Shown: positions 15,474-25,100, numbered from the stretch's first letter. The stretch: 64,000 bases of DNA from Ruminococcus sp. (GCA_015066935.1 SVNK01000002.1:283180-347179); one strand, 5' to 3'. A program made the numbers and translations. The notes: generated by a model not told the origin, from the sequence alone.

Positions 15474-16517
15474 ATGGAAAATGTTGTTAGTCTTAAAAAT
15501 CTTGTAGTTGAATTTGAAGACGGCGAAAGAATCCTAAAAGATGTAAGTCTTGATATAAAAGATAAGGAGTTTGTCACGTTTCTTGGTCCTTCGGGCTGCG
15601 GAAAGACTACGACTCTCCGAATAATTGCAGGCTTCCTTGAACCTACAAGCGGTGATGTTTTCTTTGAAGGCAAAAAAATCAACGGAGTACCTCCGCATAA
15701 AAGAAATGTTAATACTGTATTCCAGAGATATGCTCTTTTTCCGCATCTCAATGTTTATGAGAACATCGCTTTCGGTCTCAGAGTGAAGAAGCTTCCCGAA
15801 AAAGAAATATTGAATCGTGTCGGCGAAATGCTCGAACTTGTAAACCTCAAGGGTTTTGAAAAGCGTTCTGTTAACCGTCTTTCAGGTGGTCAGCAGCAGC
15901 GTGTCGCAATCGCACGTGCTCTTGTAAATCGTCCGAAAGTGCTGCTTCTGGACGAGCCTCTCGGTGCACTTGACCTCAAACTCCGTAAGGAAATGCAGAC
16001 CGAGCTCAGAAAGATTCAGCAGTCCCTTGAGCTTACCTTTGTTTATGTTACTCATGACCAGGAGGAGGCTCTTACAATGTCCGATACTGTTGTTGTAATG
16101 AATAACGGCATTATTCAGCAGATCGGCTCCCCTACCGATATTTATAATGAGCCTGTAAACGCTTTCGTAGCTGACTTTATCGGTGAAAGCAATATTGTGA
16201 ACGGCTGTATGCCTGAAGACTGCGTTGTTGAATTTACTGGCAGACGTTTCAAATGTGTTGATAAAGGGTTTGACCCAAACGAGACTGTTGATGTTGTTAT
16301 CCGTCCCGAGGACGTAAAGGTTATCCCTGCTGATAAGGCGAAGCTTACGGGTATTGTTGAATCCGTTGTTTTCAAGGGTGTCCACTATGAAATGACCGTT
16401 GACGGAGTTGACCATAAATGGATTATTCACTCCACCAAGGCTGAACCTGTTGGTGCAATGATTGGTATGGACTTTGCTCCCGACGATATTCATATCATGA
16501 AGAAAACGGAGGAATAA
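15474..16517 (+). CDS. potA: Spermidine/putrescine ABC transporter ATP-binding protein
   Basis: A 347-residue ATPase. Walker [11 protein letters not shown]-loop, signature [15 protein letters not shown], Walker [13 protein letters not shown] and switch H in VTHDQEE are all intact in the first 230 residues. A C-terminal TOBE-like domain ([11 protein letters not shown]) follows. The ATG at 15474 is preferred because AAAGGG is suitably spaced; longer in-frame starts lack a site. It is the first of four genes for polyamine uptake, with potB beginning 3 bp after its stop. Confidence 0.94.
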   Translation: MENVVSLKNLVVEFEDGERILKDVSLDIKDKEFVTFLGPSGCGKTTTLRIIAGFLEPTSGDVFFEGKKINGVPPHKRNVNTVFQRYALFPHLNVYENIAFGLRVKKLPEKEILNRVGEMLELVNLKGFEKRSVNRLSGGQQQRVAIARALVNRPKVLLLDEPLGALDLKLRKEMQTELRKIQQSLELTFVYVTHDQEEALTMSDTVVVMNNGIIQQIGSPTDIYNEPVNAFVADFIGESNIVNGCMPEDCVVEFTGRRFKCVDKGFDPNETVDVVIRPEDVKVIPADKAKLTGIVESVVFKGVHYEMTVDGVDHKWIIHSTKAEPVGAMIGMDFAPDDIHIMKKTEE

Positions 16518-16520
16518 ACC

Positions 16521-17330
16521 ATGAAACAGCTTAAAGTTTTATCACTTCCGTACATCGTATGGATGATTATTTTCATTCTTGTTCCGCTTGTGATGGTTGC
16601 TGTTTTTGCTTTTACAAACGAAAACGGTTCTGTCACTATTGATAATATTTCCAATGTCGGACAGTATTCAAATATTTTTGTTCGTTCAATATGGCTTGCA
16701 CTTATCGCTACGGCAATATGTCTTGTACTCGCCTACCCTGTTGCGTACATTCTGTCACGCATGGAAAAGCACAAGCAGGGTACTATGCTTATGATAGTCA
16801 TGCTTCCGATGTGGATGAACTTCCTGCTTCGTACATATGCATGGATGACTCTCCTCGGAAACAACGGCATCATCAATCATCTTCTGGGTCTTGTAGGACT
16901 CGGACCGTACAAGCTTATTAATACTTCCGGTGCAGTTGTTCTCGGAATGGTGTATAACTATCTTCCGTTTATGATTCTCCCGCTTTATTCTGTAATGGAG
17001 AAAATTGATAAGAGTGTAATCGAAGCAGCAAGTGATCTCGGTTGTAACAGAGGAAGCGTTATTTTCAAGGTTGTAGTCCCCCTCAGTCTTCCCGGAATAA
17101 CTTCCGGTATCACCATGGTCTTCGTGCCTGCGATTTCCACATTTATTATTTCAAGAATGCTTGGCGGTGGTTCGAATCTTCTCATCGGTGACCTTATTGA
17201 AATGCAGTTCCTCGGAAACTCGTACAATCCTCATCTCGGTGCTGCAATTTCCCTCGTTCTGATGGTAATTATTCTCGTGATTATGACGGTTATGAATCAG
17301 TTCAGTCCCGACGACCAGGTACTTATTTAA
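16521..17330 (+). CDS. potB: Spermidine/putrescine ABC transporter permease PotB
   Basis: A 269-residue inner-membrane permease with six hydrophobic segments. The cytoplasmic EAA loop (about residues 170-190) reads EAASDLGCNRGSVIFKVVVP, the contact site for PotA. It forms the translocation channel with PotC. A GGAGG site lies just before its ATG. Confidence 0.93.
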   Translation: MKQLKVLSLPYIVWMIIFILVPLVMVAVFAFTNENGSVTIDNISNVGQYSNIFVRSIWLALIATAICLVLAYPVAYILSRMEKHKQGTMLMIVMLPMWMNFLLRTYAWMTLLGNNGIINHLLGLVGLGPYKLINTSGAVVLGMVYNYLPFMILPLYSVMEKIDKSVIEAASDLGCNRGSVIFKVVVPLSLPGITSGITMVFVPAISTFIISRMLGGGSNLLIGDLIEMQFLGNSYNPHLGAAISLVLMVIILVIMTVMNQFSPDDQVLI

Positions 17331-17342
17331 GGAGGTGTATTC

Positions 17343-18146
17343 ATGAAAAAATTAAGCAAGCTCTATATGGTACTCATTCTCCTTTTCCTGTATGTACCGA
17401 TTTTCGTCCTCATTGTATTCTCGTTCAATGAATCAAAAAGCCGTTCTGTTTTCAGCGGATTTACTCTTGACTGGTATAAGAGACTCTTCAATAACAGAAT
17501 CATTATTTCCTCGCTCATAAATACGATTATTATCGCCTTTGCTGCAAGTATCATTTCGACAATTCTCGGAACTCTTGCTGCTATCGGTATCAACAGTATG
17601 AGAAAAGTCCCCAAAGCAATGGTAATGAACGTCACAAATATGCCTATCATTAACCCCGAAATTGTTACAGGTGTATCTCTCATGCTTCTTTTCGTGTTTT
17701 TTGCCGCACGTATGAAGATTGAATTTGGTTTCGTGACACTGCTTATTGCTCATATAACCTTTGATGTTCCGTATGTTATTCTGAATATTATGCCGAAATT
17801 CAGACAAATGGACCCTCATCTTTTCGAAGCTGCACAGGACCTCGGATGCAGTCCGTTTCAGTCGTTCAAGAAGATTATTCTTCCCGAAATTATGCCCGGA
17901 ATTATAAGCGGCTTCCTTATGGCGTTCACCTATTCGCTTGACGACTTTGTTATCAGCTATTTCACAAGCGGCTCTACCTCACAGACACTCCCCATAACGA
18001 TTTATTCAATGACAAGAAGAAAGATTTCTCCTGAAATCAATGCTCTTTCAACTCTTATATTCATTGTTGTTGTTATTATTCTTATCGTCAAGAATATCAT
18101 TGAAGGCAGACAGCTTAAAAAGAATTCCGCTTACAGGAGGTCATAA
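17343..18146 (+). CDS. potC: Spermidine/putrescine ABC transporter permease PotC
   Basis: A 267-residue permease with six membrane segments and the EAA loop EAAQDLGCSPFQSFKKIILP (about residues 160-180). The order potA-potB-potC-potD and its similarity to PotB in length and topology support the call. It starts 12 bp after potB behind AAGGAGG and ends 2 bp before potD. Confidence 0.93.
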   Translation: MKKLSKLYMVLILLFLYVPIFVLIVFSFNESKSRSVFSGFTLDWYKRLFNNRIIISSLINTIIIAFAASIISTILGTLAAIGINSMRKVPKAMVMNVTNMPIINPEIVTGVSLMLLFVFFAARMKIEFGFVTLLIAHITFDVPYVILNIMPKFRQMDPHLFEAAQDLGCSPFQSFKKIILPEIMPGIISGFLMAFTYSLDDFVISYFTSGSTSQTLPITIYSMTRRKISPEINALSTLIFIVVVIILIVKNIIEGRQLKKNSAYRRS

Positions 18147-18148
18147 GC

Positions 18149-19423
18149 ATGAACAAAAAGCTTTTTTCGTTTTTAACCCTCGCTGTTATGTGTACTGGAA
18201 TTATGTCAGGCTGCTCATCTTCATCAAAAGCTTCGGATTCCGAGGAAGACGAAGATGTCTATGAACAGACGCTTACTGTCTCGGATGAGGAATACTATAC
18301 CCGTTTTAAGGGCGATGATATATCAATCAATGTGTATAACTGGGGAGAGTATATCTCGACAGGTGCTGATGAAGGTACTCTTGATGTCAATGCCGAATTT
18401 GAAAAGCTGACGGGAATCAAGGTCAACTATACCAACTTTGCAACCAATGAGGAGCTTTACGCAAAGCTTAAAGGCGGCGGTGCTTCATATGATATCATCA
18501 TTCCTTCTGATTATATGATAAGCAAAATGATTAAAGAAGAACTTATCCAGAAGATTGATTACAGTAATATCCCTAATTTCAGCTATATTATGGATAATTT
18601 CCGCAATATGGCTTATGACCCCGAAAATGAGTACTCCGTTCCGTATACTTGGGGAACGGTAGGAATTATATACGATGAATCGGTTATTGATATTCCCGAA
18701 GAAGAAATAGACTGGGATATTCTCTGGAATGAGCAGTATACCGACCAGATTCTCATGTTCGATAATCCCCGTGATGCTTTCGCAATAGCGGAAATAATGC
18801 TCGGCTACTCTCTTAATACCGAGAATCCCGATGAATTGAAGGCTGCTATGGAAAAGCTCAAACAGCAGAAAAAGTATGTTCAGGCTTACGTAATGGACGA
18901 GATTTTCGATAAAATGGGTGCCGGTGACGCTCTGATTGCTCCATATTATGCAGGTGATGCACTCACAATTATGGAGGAAAACGATTCGCTGAATTTCGTC
19001 GTTCCCAAAAGCGGAACAAACCTTTTCGTTGACGCTATGTGTATCCCCTCTAACGCCAAACAAAAAGAAGCTGCTGAAATGTACATCAATTTTATGTGTG
19101 AGCCTGATATAGCATTTGCTAATATTGATTATATCTGCTATTCAACTCCACACTCCGCTGCATTTGAAATGCTCGACGAGGAGGTTCAGAATGACCCCAT
19201 TTCATACCCCGACGAAGAACTTATCGCTAATCGCACTGATGTTTTCGTCAACCTTTCAGATGATGCCAATAAGCTTATGCAGGACCTCTGGACCGAAATG
19301 AAGTCTTCTGAAGATGAAGCAGTTAATCGTTGGCTTGTACCGATTTTCCTTATCGGATGTCTTGTAACGGTTATCGTTGTTCTCATCAGACGTCATATAA
19401 AAAACAAAAAAGATATTTTCTGA
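18149..19423 (+). CDS. potD: Spermidine/putrescine-binding lipoprotein with extra C-terminal membrane anchor
   Basis: A 424-residue substrate-binding protein. A lipoprotein signal ends in the lipobox MSGC (Cys22), followed by an acidic linker and the binding domain (about 50-385). Family landmarks are VYNWGEYI, GGASYDIIIPSDYM and SVPYTWGTVGI. Beyond the usual end there is a hydrophobic segment, WLVPIFLIGCLVTVIVVLI (about 391-410), and a basic tail (RRHIKNKK). The protein may therefore be held in the membrane at both ends, which is unusual for PotD. It delivers polyamines to PotBC. Confidence 0.92.
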   Translation: MNKKLFSFLTLAVMCTGIMSGCSSSSKASDSEEDEDVYEQTLTVSDEEYYTRFKGDDISINVYNWGEYISTGADEGTLDVNAEFEKLTGIKVNYTNFATNEELYAKLKGGGASYDIIIPSDYMISKMIKEELIQKIDYSNIPNFSYIMDNFRNMAYDPENEYSVPYTWGTVGIIYDESVIDIPEEEIDWDILWNEQYTDQILMFDNPRDAFAIAEIMLGYSLNTENPDELKAAMEKLKQQKKYVQAYVMDEIFDKMGAGDALIAPYYAGDALTIMEENDSLNFVVPKSGTNLFVDAMCIPSNAKQKEAAEMYINFMCEPDIAFANIDYICYSTPHSAAFEMLDEEVQNDPISYPDEELIANRTDVFVNLSDDANKLMQDLWTEMKSSEDEAVNRWLVPIFLIGCLVTVIVVLIRRHIKNKKDIF

Positions 19424-19428
19424 TAGTA

Positions 19429-19466
19429 AAAAAGTCACGGAATCTTTTATTGATTCCGTGACTTTT
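19429..19466. terminator. Bidirectional terminator between potD and the GH9 gene
   Basis: AAAGTCACGGAATC and GATTCCGTGACTTTT form a perfect 14-bp stem with A- and T-rich flanks, between convergent genes. Confidence 0.9.
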
Positions 19467-19470
19467 AGTT

Positions 19471-21999
19471 TTATTTAAGAAGTTCTTTTCTCATAAGAGA
19501 TAAATCGAAAATATTTATTCTGTTATCTTCACATAAGTCGCCTGATTTCCAGTCTGCAAGATCTGATTCAGGTTTGCTGTGCAGCCAGTTGCTCAGAGTA
19601 ACGAGGTCTGCAGCATTGAATTCTCCATCTGCATTTACGTCACCACGTATTCTTTCGGGAGCATTTTCTGAAAGCATTGCTGCTGTAAGAAGAATCATTG
19701 CAGCATTTCCGTATATTGTGTTTTCATTTGTCGTATACTCTGCATCGCTGTCAGTATAGCATTTACCAACATATTTTGAGAGATGTGGATTGTTATGATT
19801 ATTTGCCCCCTCTGTGAAGTATCCAGAAGGACAACAATATGGAGTTAGTCTGGCAAGCTTCGAATAAATAGCACTGAAAATGTTTTCTACACTGTTTTCT
19901 CCGTGACCTGATACATAGCTGAATGAGAGAGGATTAGAGCCGAGAAGGTAGTCAAAATGCTGACGTATACGCTCATGAACATCCGGCTGAACTTCGTCTG
20001 TCTTATACAGAATACGGTCTCCAAGGACAAATGTCATGACAGTCTGGCAAACATATTTGTTTGAACCCCACCAGAATCCCCATGTAGGCATAATAAGTCC
20101 CCATGTATCATTCTTCATTCTTTTGCTGCGCCATGTTTCATACTTTGAGAAGGTCTCGGCAATACGAGAATCAGGACTGTCATTTTCATAAAGATAATTC
20201 CAGAATCCAAGAAATGCCCTTGCGCCGTGACTATAACTGAGAGCTGCTGCATTAAAGCAGTTATTTACATTTTCATTATCCTTATTCGCAATCAGATAAT
20301 CTTCAAACTCAGAATTATCAGTTCCTTTTTCTGATAATGCCCTGTAGAGCGATCCAGCTGCCCAGTACAGACTGTTGTCAAGTTCCTTCTGTGAGAATGT
20401 GTATGTACGGTTTGCCGCACCTATAGACATGTTTTTCTTATTGGACGGATTGGTTGCCCATTCCCACGCACGTAACGCTGTTTCAAGACACTGCTCAGCA
20501 AAATCTTCATATACAGGGATATCCTTGTACACAATGTACGCATGTGCAAGGACTGCTGACATATCAGCTGTTGCAAGATGCGAACGTAGGTCTCGCTCTG
20601 ATGCGTCCGATTCATGGGTTGAGGTTTTGTAAAGAGTATCTTCAAGGTAAATTACGTCGTCACTGTAATTTGCGGCAACGTAGAATGAACCGTCCTTACT
20701 GTTATGCTCAAGCTTCAGAAGCATATCAAGCTCCCATTTCAGCTCTGAGAGAATTCCCGGTGCATTAATGTAATCAGGATTTGTCTTATCCGTTTCAGGG
20801 ATATTCATCTGCATATTATCAAAGATTTCAGGATAAAATTCATATGCAAGAAGTAAATCTTCGGCTGATTGTGCACCGGGAGTCGTATATTTACCAAAAT
20901 CGCCTGCATCATACCATCCGCCTGATACGTCAAATGTTTCTGCATCCGGATTGTCACGGTCCGACCAACGTTTTACAGCAATATCACCAGGGTGAAGATT
21001 TTCTCTTGCAAAATCACCTGCATATTTTTCTTCAATTTCAATTCCTTGTCTCTGGTAATAGTAATACTTGGTGAGGTCATTAAGCAGGTTATCATAAACA
21101 TTGTCAGAAATCCTGAATCTGTACGATGCAATATCATTGAGGTCAAGCTCCTCGGAAATGTCATATGGAGAGCGTGCTGATGAATCCAGTCCTGCATCGG
21201 GAATACGCAAAAAATAGCTTCCCGATTCAGTTACATCATCAAAACGGACTGTATGTACGATTTCTCCCGAGAATTCTTCCTCGATGATGCCGTTGTCAAG
21301 AATTCCTGTTTTTACTATTTCGTTTGTATCAGCATTTACAAGCTCCCACTTTTTTCCGTTTAATGAGCCGAATTTTGAGAAATAACTGATTTTTGCCGTC
21401 TTAACGGAATTGCATAAGTATCCGACCTGATTCACTTTCCACAATGGATACTGTCTTTCATCGTCCGTAGAACTTATTCTAACATTGCGGAAGCTCAAGG
21501 TTGTGGTTTTCGGAACGCTCCCCACATATATGAACTGGAAATTATCAAGGCTGAAACCCGAATCGGGAAATAAATCCACTATTTCCTTGATTGATAAAGT
21601 GTATGTTTTCCACTCAGAATCAGCTGAAAAATAATTCTTGTATTTTTCTGTATCACTCAGACGTATCCTTATTTCTTTGCCATGTTCATGCGAAGCAAGT
21701 GACAGAGCAAAATTCACCATTCCTGAATTATTGTTTTTTACGTCAAAAGTAATTGTTCCGTTTTCATAATAGTCACTTATATCAAGTGTTGTCCAGTTGG
21801 TGTTGGGAGTCATAGTAACGCCTCCCCAGCTGAGTGTCGTCCATTCTTTGCCGTCGTTATCAACCAGTATTGTCTGAAGCTGATTACCCTGCGTTTCTTC
21901 AACATTAGCTGAATTAACACTTGGTGTCGGAATTGACGATACAACCATTATCGTGCTGAGCATCACTGCCTGCACACGTTTCCTCATTTTCTTTATCAT
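19471..21999 (-). CDS. Cellulosomal GH9 endoglucanase: CBM-Ig-GH9-dockerin
   Basis: An 842-residue secreted enzyme starting at the ATG at 21999, since GAGGTG lies 9 nt upstream. Extending to the GTG at 22011 would make that codon part of the ribosome site. Modules: signal peptide (about 1-32), a carbohydrate-binding-like beta-sandwich (about 45-178), a CelD_N Ig-like domain beginning WKVNQVGYL (about 187-285) and a GH9 catalytic domain (about 290-775). The base motif GGWYDAGDFGKY is near residue 365 and the proton donor lies in YTTNENTIYGNAA. A C-terminal dockerin follows (GDVNADGEFNAADL, then GDLCEDNRINIFDL). It cuts beta-1,4-glucans outside the cell. The second calcium loop has N for G at position 6. 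Confidence 0.94.
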   Translation of the reverse strand: MIKKMRKRVQAVMLSTIMVVSSIPTPSVNSANVEETQGNQLQTILVDNDGKEWTTLSWGGVTMTPNTNWTTLDISDYYENGTITFDVKNNNSGMVNFALSLASHEHGKEIRIRLSDTEKYKNYFSADSEWKTYTLSIKEIVDLFPDSGFSLDNFQFIYVGSVPKTTTLSFRNVRISSTDDERQYPLWKVNQVGYLCNSVKTAKISYFSKFGSLNGKKWELVNADTNEIVKTGILDNGIIEEEFSGEIVHTVRFDDVTESGSYFLRIPDAGLDSSARSPYDISEELDLNDIASYRFRISDNVYDNLLNDLTKYYYYQRQGIEIEEKYAGDFARENLHPGDIAVKRWSDRDNPDAETFDVSGGWYDAGDFGKYTTPGAQSAEDLLLAYEFYPEIFDNMQMNIPETDKTNPDYINAPGILSELKWELDMLLKLEHNSKDGSFYVAANYSDDVIYLEDTLYKTSTHESDASERDLRSHLATADMSAVLAHAYIVYKDIPVYEDFAEQCLETALRAWEWATNPSNKKNMSIGAANRTYTFSQKELDNSLYWAAGSLYRALSEKGTDNSEFEDYLIANKDNENVNNCFNAAALSYSHGARAFLGFWNYLYENDSPDSRIAETFSKYETWRSKRMKNDTWGLIMPTWGFWWGSNKYVCQTVMTFVLGDRILYKTDEVQPDVHERIRQHFDYLLGSNPLSFSYVSGHGENSVENIFSAIYSKLARLTPYCCPSGYFTEGANNHNNPHLSKYVGKCYTDSDAEYTTNENTIYGNAAMILLTAAMLSENAPERIRGDVNADGEFNAADLVTLSNWLHSKPESDLADWKSGDLCEDNRINIFDLSLMRKELLK

Positions 22000-22057
22000 G
22001 TCAGTTTGCACCTCGTTTCATATTTTTCGTTTCCGAACACACTTTACTATTTTAATT

Positions 22058-22159
22058 TGTGATGCGCAAATTCCTCATATTATAAAGAATTTGCGCTCCC
22101 CGAACGAAGTTCGGGGCAATAACCGCCTTAAGGCGGTTATTGAGGACACATTAATTATA
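22058..22159 (-). repeat. 102-bp three-hairpin dispersed repeat, copy B (inverted)
   Basis: Reverse complement of 9843-9944 with 100 of 102 positions identical; the first loop reads TTAA instead of GTCA. It lies about 60 bp upstream of the GH9 start, so it may be in or near that gene's promoter. Confidence 0.88.
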
Positions 22160-22241
22160 ACATCCAAAAATGAACAAATCAATAAGCATTTTTCTATTAT
22201 TTATGAGATAATTCAATGCTTTAAACTTTATCAGAAATCAA

Positions 22242-22267
22242 AAACGTATGCTTTCGGGCATACGTTT
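22242..22267 (-). terminator. Terminator of the AGCS symporter gene
   Basis: AAACGTATGC/GCATACGTTT stem with a 6-nt loop, followed on the minus strand by TTTTGATTT. Confidence 0.7.
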
Positions 22268-22301
22268 CAATCTGTATAAAAATCGGTTTACCAGTGCGAT
22301 A

Positions 22302-22389
22302 TTTATGCGGATGCCCAATGGGCATCCCTACAGATTGACGGTCTTACGTGTATAAATGTAGGGACGACCATTGGTCGTCCGCAAATAAA
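22302..22389. repeat. Nested-palindrome intergenic element (88 bp)
   Basis: Two inner palindromes, GGATGCCCAATGGGCATCC and GGACGACCATTGGTCGTCC, sit at the ends and are joined by CCCTACA (left) and its inverse TGTAGGG (right). TTTATGCGG and CCGCAAATAAA form the outer flanks. The whole could fold as a three-way structure. It lies between the GH9 upstream region and the AGCS gene and has no coding potential. Confidence 0.78.
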
Positions 22390-22424
22390 CATATTTATCA
22401 ACAATTTCATACGTCTTTATAAAT

Positions 22425-23825
22425 TCAATTCCAATAGTCAACATCATGCGGAAGGTCTATAGACTTTGACTTGAATACAGGTTCTTTGCCTTCCTTACGC
22501 TGTTTCTCATAGTCCTTCAATGTACGCATAGCATATTTGCTGAGGATGATTATTACAGGTATGTTGATAATTGTCATACCGCCCATTGTAATATCTGCAA
22601 TACCCCATAAAAGGTCTGCACTGAGTCCTGCACCGATGAAAATTACAAGAGAAGCAACTACGTGATATATTCGCATGAACATTTTTCCCGGAACTCTTCC
22701 GATCAGAAATATAAGACACTTATCAACATAGAAAAGATTTCCGAGAAGCGTTGTGAATGCAAAGAGTATCATTGCTACAGTAATGAACACAGGACCGAAT
22801 TTACCAAGTGTGGCAGAAAGTGCTTCCTGTACATAAGGTGCTCCCGAAAGCTCTTCGGTCGGTTCAACTCCTGAGCACATACACATGAAGGCTGTTGAAC
22901 TGCATACCAGAATCGTATCAATGAAAACTGAAAGTACCTGTACAAGTCCTTGTTTTGCAGGGTGATTAGTGTCAGCAGAAGCAGAAGCGTTTGGTGCTGA
23001 ACCTACACCTGCTTCGTTGCTGAAAAGACCTCTCTTGATTCCGTACATGACACACGAACCGCTGAATCCACCGAAAATTGCCTCAAAGTCAAATGCTTCA
23101 GTGAATATTGTTTTGAAAACAGAGGGAAGTGTGCTTATATTTAAAGCTATTATAGTAAGTGCGACAAGTATATATGCCACACCCATTATGGGAACGAGGA
23201 ATGTCGTTGTTTTAATGATTCTGCTGCCGCCTCCCATAAGACAGAAGCATACTACTGCTGCAATAATTAATCCTATAATCCATGGTGAAACAGACTCATT
23301 ATAGAAGCTGTATGATGAAAAAGTTGACTGCAAATTGTATGACGCAAGCATATTGAAGCCGAAGCCATAAGTAAGAATAAGAAATATTGAAAACACAACC
23401 GCAAGTGGACGGCATTTTAACGCTGTCTGTATGTAGTATGCAGGTCCGCCGTAGCTTCCATCTGGTCCCCTTTTCTTATATATCTGGGCAAGTGTACTTT
23501 CAACGAATGCTGAAGCACTTCCGATTATCGCTATAACCCACATCCAGAATACTGAACCGAAACCTCCGAGACAAAGTGCTGTTGATACACCGACGATATT
23601 TCCTGTTCCTACACGTGAAGCAGTTGATACCATAAGTGCCTGAAACGATGATACCCCACCCTTGTCAGCCGGTTTGTCCATGACAGCACGAAGCTGTTCC
23701 CTGAATAAACGGAATGGTGCAAACCTCGTTCTGATTGTGAAGTATAATCCCGCTGCCACAAGCATTATTATAAGTATGTAGCTGTACAGGACATCGTTGA
23801 TTTTTGATATGATTTCATTCAGCAT
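22425..23825 (-). CDS. Sodium:alanine symporter (AGCS family)
   Basis: A 466-residue polytopic membrane protein with about 11 hydrophobic segments. The AGCS signature is present as TASRVGTGNIVGVSTAL (about residues 67-83) and SNEAGVGSAPNASASADT near residue 275. It imports alanine or glycine with Na+. The start has an AGGGAGA site and is preceded by a consensus promoter. It is monocistronic. Confidence 0.92.
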   Translation of the reverse strand: MLNEIISKINDVLYSYILIIMLVAAGLYFTIRTRFAPFRLFREQLRAVMDKPADKGGVSSFQALMVSTASRVGTGNIVGVSTALCLGGFGSVFWMWVIAIIGSASAFVESTLAQIYKKRGPDGSYGGPAYYIQTALKCRPLAVVFSIFLILTYGFGFNMLASYNLQSTFSSYSFYNESVSPWIIGLIIAAVVCFCLMGGGSRIIKTTTFLVPIMGVAYILVALTIIALNISTLPSVFKTIFTEAFDFEAIFGGFSGSCVMYGIKRGLFSNEAGVGSAPNASASADTNHPAKQGLVQVLSVFIDTILVCSSTAFMCMCSGVEPTEELSGAPYVQEALSATLGKFGPVFITVAMILFAFTTLLGNLFYVDKCLIFLIGRVPGKMFMRIYHVVASLVIFIGAGLSADLLWGIADITMGGMTIINIPVIIILSKYAMRTLKDYEKQRKEGKEPVFKSKSIDLPHDVDYWN

Positions 23826-23880
23826 TTATATATCTCCCTTTTATAATTTTAAAAAGCCTCACAATCGAGAGACAATATAC

Positions 23881-23909
23881 ATTGTACCATTTTTTTACTG
23901 ATTTGTCAA
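23881..23909 (-). promoter_or_regulatory. Promoter of the AGCS symporter gene
   Basis: TTGACA (23909-23904), 17-bp spacer, TACAAT (23886-23881) on the minus strand. Confidence 0.78.
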
Positions 23910-23975
23910 CAATAAATTGTTTTGAATTGTTAAAACTTGTTAAAATGTCGCATTGTTTTTGTTGCTTGTGCATAA

Positions 23976-24004
23976 TTGTTTTTTCTCTTATCATATGTTA
24001 TAAT
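23976..24004 (+). promoter_or_regulatory. Promoter of the nitroreductase-kinase pair
   Basis: TTGTTT (23976-23981), 17-bp spacer, TATAAT (23999-24004), 28 bp before the start codon. Confidence 0.6.
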
Positions 24005-24032
24005 TGTAAAAAAGTGTAAAGAGGTCATTTTG

Positions 24033-24563
24033 ATGAATACCATTAAATGTATTTTAATGCGCCATAGCTACAGAGGCGAGTATACTTCTGAATCCGTTCC
24101 GAGAAAAGATTTAAAACTTATTATGGAAGCCGGACTTGCTGCACCGTCGGGCTGTAATAAACAAACAGTAAGTCTTGTCGCTGTTGATGACAGAAATCTT
24201 CTTGACCGCCTTAAAGCTGTAATTGAGCCGCCAATTGCTCTGACTGCTCCTGCATTCATTTGTGTCCTGACACAAAAAATATATGCCTACAGAAATAAAT
24301 GCTTTGCTGTTCAGGATTATTCCGCAGCAATACAGAATATGCTTCTCGCTATTGTAGAACTTGGCTATGAGAGCTGTTGGTATGAAGGTCACATAACAGA
24401 TGATGACCGTATTTGTGATAAGCTCTCTGAAATCCTGAATATTCCTGAAGAATATAAAATGGTATGTGTTCTTCCTGTAGGTAAAGCAGCTTCACAGACC
24501 TCTGCTCCAAACAAAAAAATATTTGAGGAAAGAGCATGGTTCAATGATTTCAATAATAGATAA
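24033..24563 (+). CDS. Nitroreductase-family FMN oxidoreductase
   Basis: A 176-residue protein with nitroreductase hallmarks: an N-terminal RHSYRGEYTSE (FMN phosphate contact region), AGLAAPSGCNKQ (about residues 35-46), and GYESCWYEGHI followed by VLPVGKA near the C-terminus. It should bind FMN and use NAD(P)H; the substrate is unknown. The ATG at 24033 has GAGGTC upstream and is in frame with a longer ORF that overlaps the promoter. The P-loop kinase begins 11 bp after its stop. Confidence 0.87.
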   Translation: MNTIKCILMRHSYRGEYTSESVPRKDLKLIMEAGLAAPSGCNKQTVSLVAVDDRNLLDRLKAVIEPPIALTAPAFICVLTQKIYAYRNKCFAVQDYSAAIQNMLLAIVELGYESCWYEGHITDDDRICDKLSEILNIPEEYKMVCVLPVGKAASQTSAPNKKIFEERAWFNDFNNR

Positions 24564-24574
24564 GGTACGATGAT

Positions 24575-25057
24575 ATGGCTAAAATAATTGCAATATGCGG
24601 TAAAATCTGCTCTGGGAAAACGTATTATGCACAAAGTCTGAAAGACAAAGAAAATGCTGTTATACTTTCGTGCGATGAGCTAACCAATGATTTATTCGAT
24701 AATAATCTTGGTGACAGTCATGATGAAATGTCTGAGCGAATCCGGGCTTATTTTTATAAGAAATCCGCTGAACTTGTCAGAATCGGATGTAATGTAATTC
24801 TTGACTGGGGCTTCTGGAAACGTGCTGACCGTGACAATCTGCGGAATTTCTGCAAACGTAATGATATTTCCTGCGAATGGCATTATGTTAAGGTTAACGA
24901 TAAAACATGGTTAAAAAATATTGACGAGCGTAACAACAGGATTATTAACGGTGACGGCGGATCAGATTATTACCTTGATGATGGTCTTATGATAAAATTG
25001 CAGTCACTATGGGAAGAACCTGACGAAAAGGAAATAGACATCCTTTATACAAGATGA
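24575..25057 (+). CDS. P-loop NTPase, AAA_33-type small-molecule kinase
   Basis: A 160-residue protein with Walker A GKICSGKT (residues 9-16), a DxD-like CDELTNDLF segment and the Walker B-like NVILDWGFWKRADRD (about 71-85). The latter matches zeta-toxin/chloramphenicol-phosphotransferase-like kinases that modify small metabolites. The RNNRIINGD stretch may be a lid. The substrate is unknown. It is translated from the same transcript as the nitroreductase. Confidence 0.78.
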   Translation: MAKIIAICGKICSGKTYYAQSLKDKENAVILSCDELTNDLFDNNLGDSHDEMSERIRAYFYKKSAELVRIGCNVILDWGFWKRADRDNLRNFCKRNDISCEWHYVKVNDKTWLKNIDERNNRIINGDGGSDYYLDDGLMIKLQSLWEEPDEKEIDILYTR

Positions 25058-25059
25058 CA

Positions 25060-25096
25060 AGAGGTTACGGATACTATGATTGAATCCGTAACCTCT
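25060..25096. terminator. Bidirectional terminator between convergent genes
   Basis: AGAGGTTACGGAT/ATCCGTAACCTCT is a perfect 13-bp stem around an 11-nt loop. Confidence 0.85.
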
Positions 25097-25100
25097 GTCT

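Noticed and set aside
22011..22011. GTG start for the GH9 gene
   Set aside because: That GTG is part of the GAGGTG ribosome site for the ATG at 21999.
24575..25057. Zeta toxin of a toxin-antitoxin pair
   Set aside because: The partner gene is a nitroreductase, not an antitoxin, and the protein is shorter than typical zeta toxins; a small-molecule kinase is more likely.
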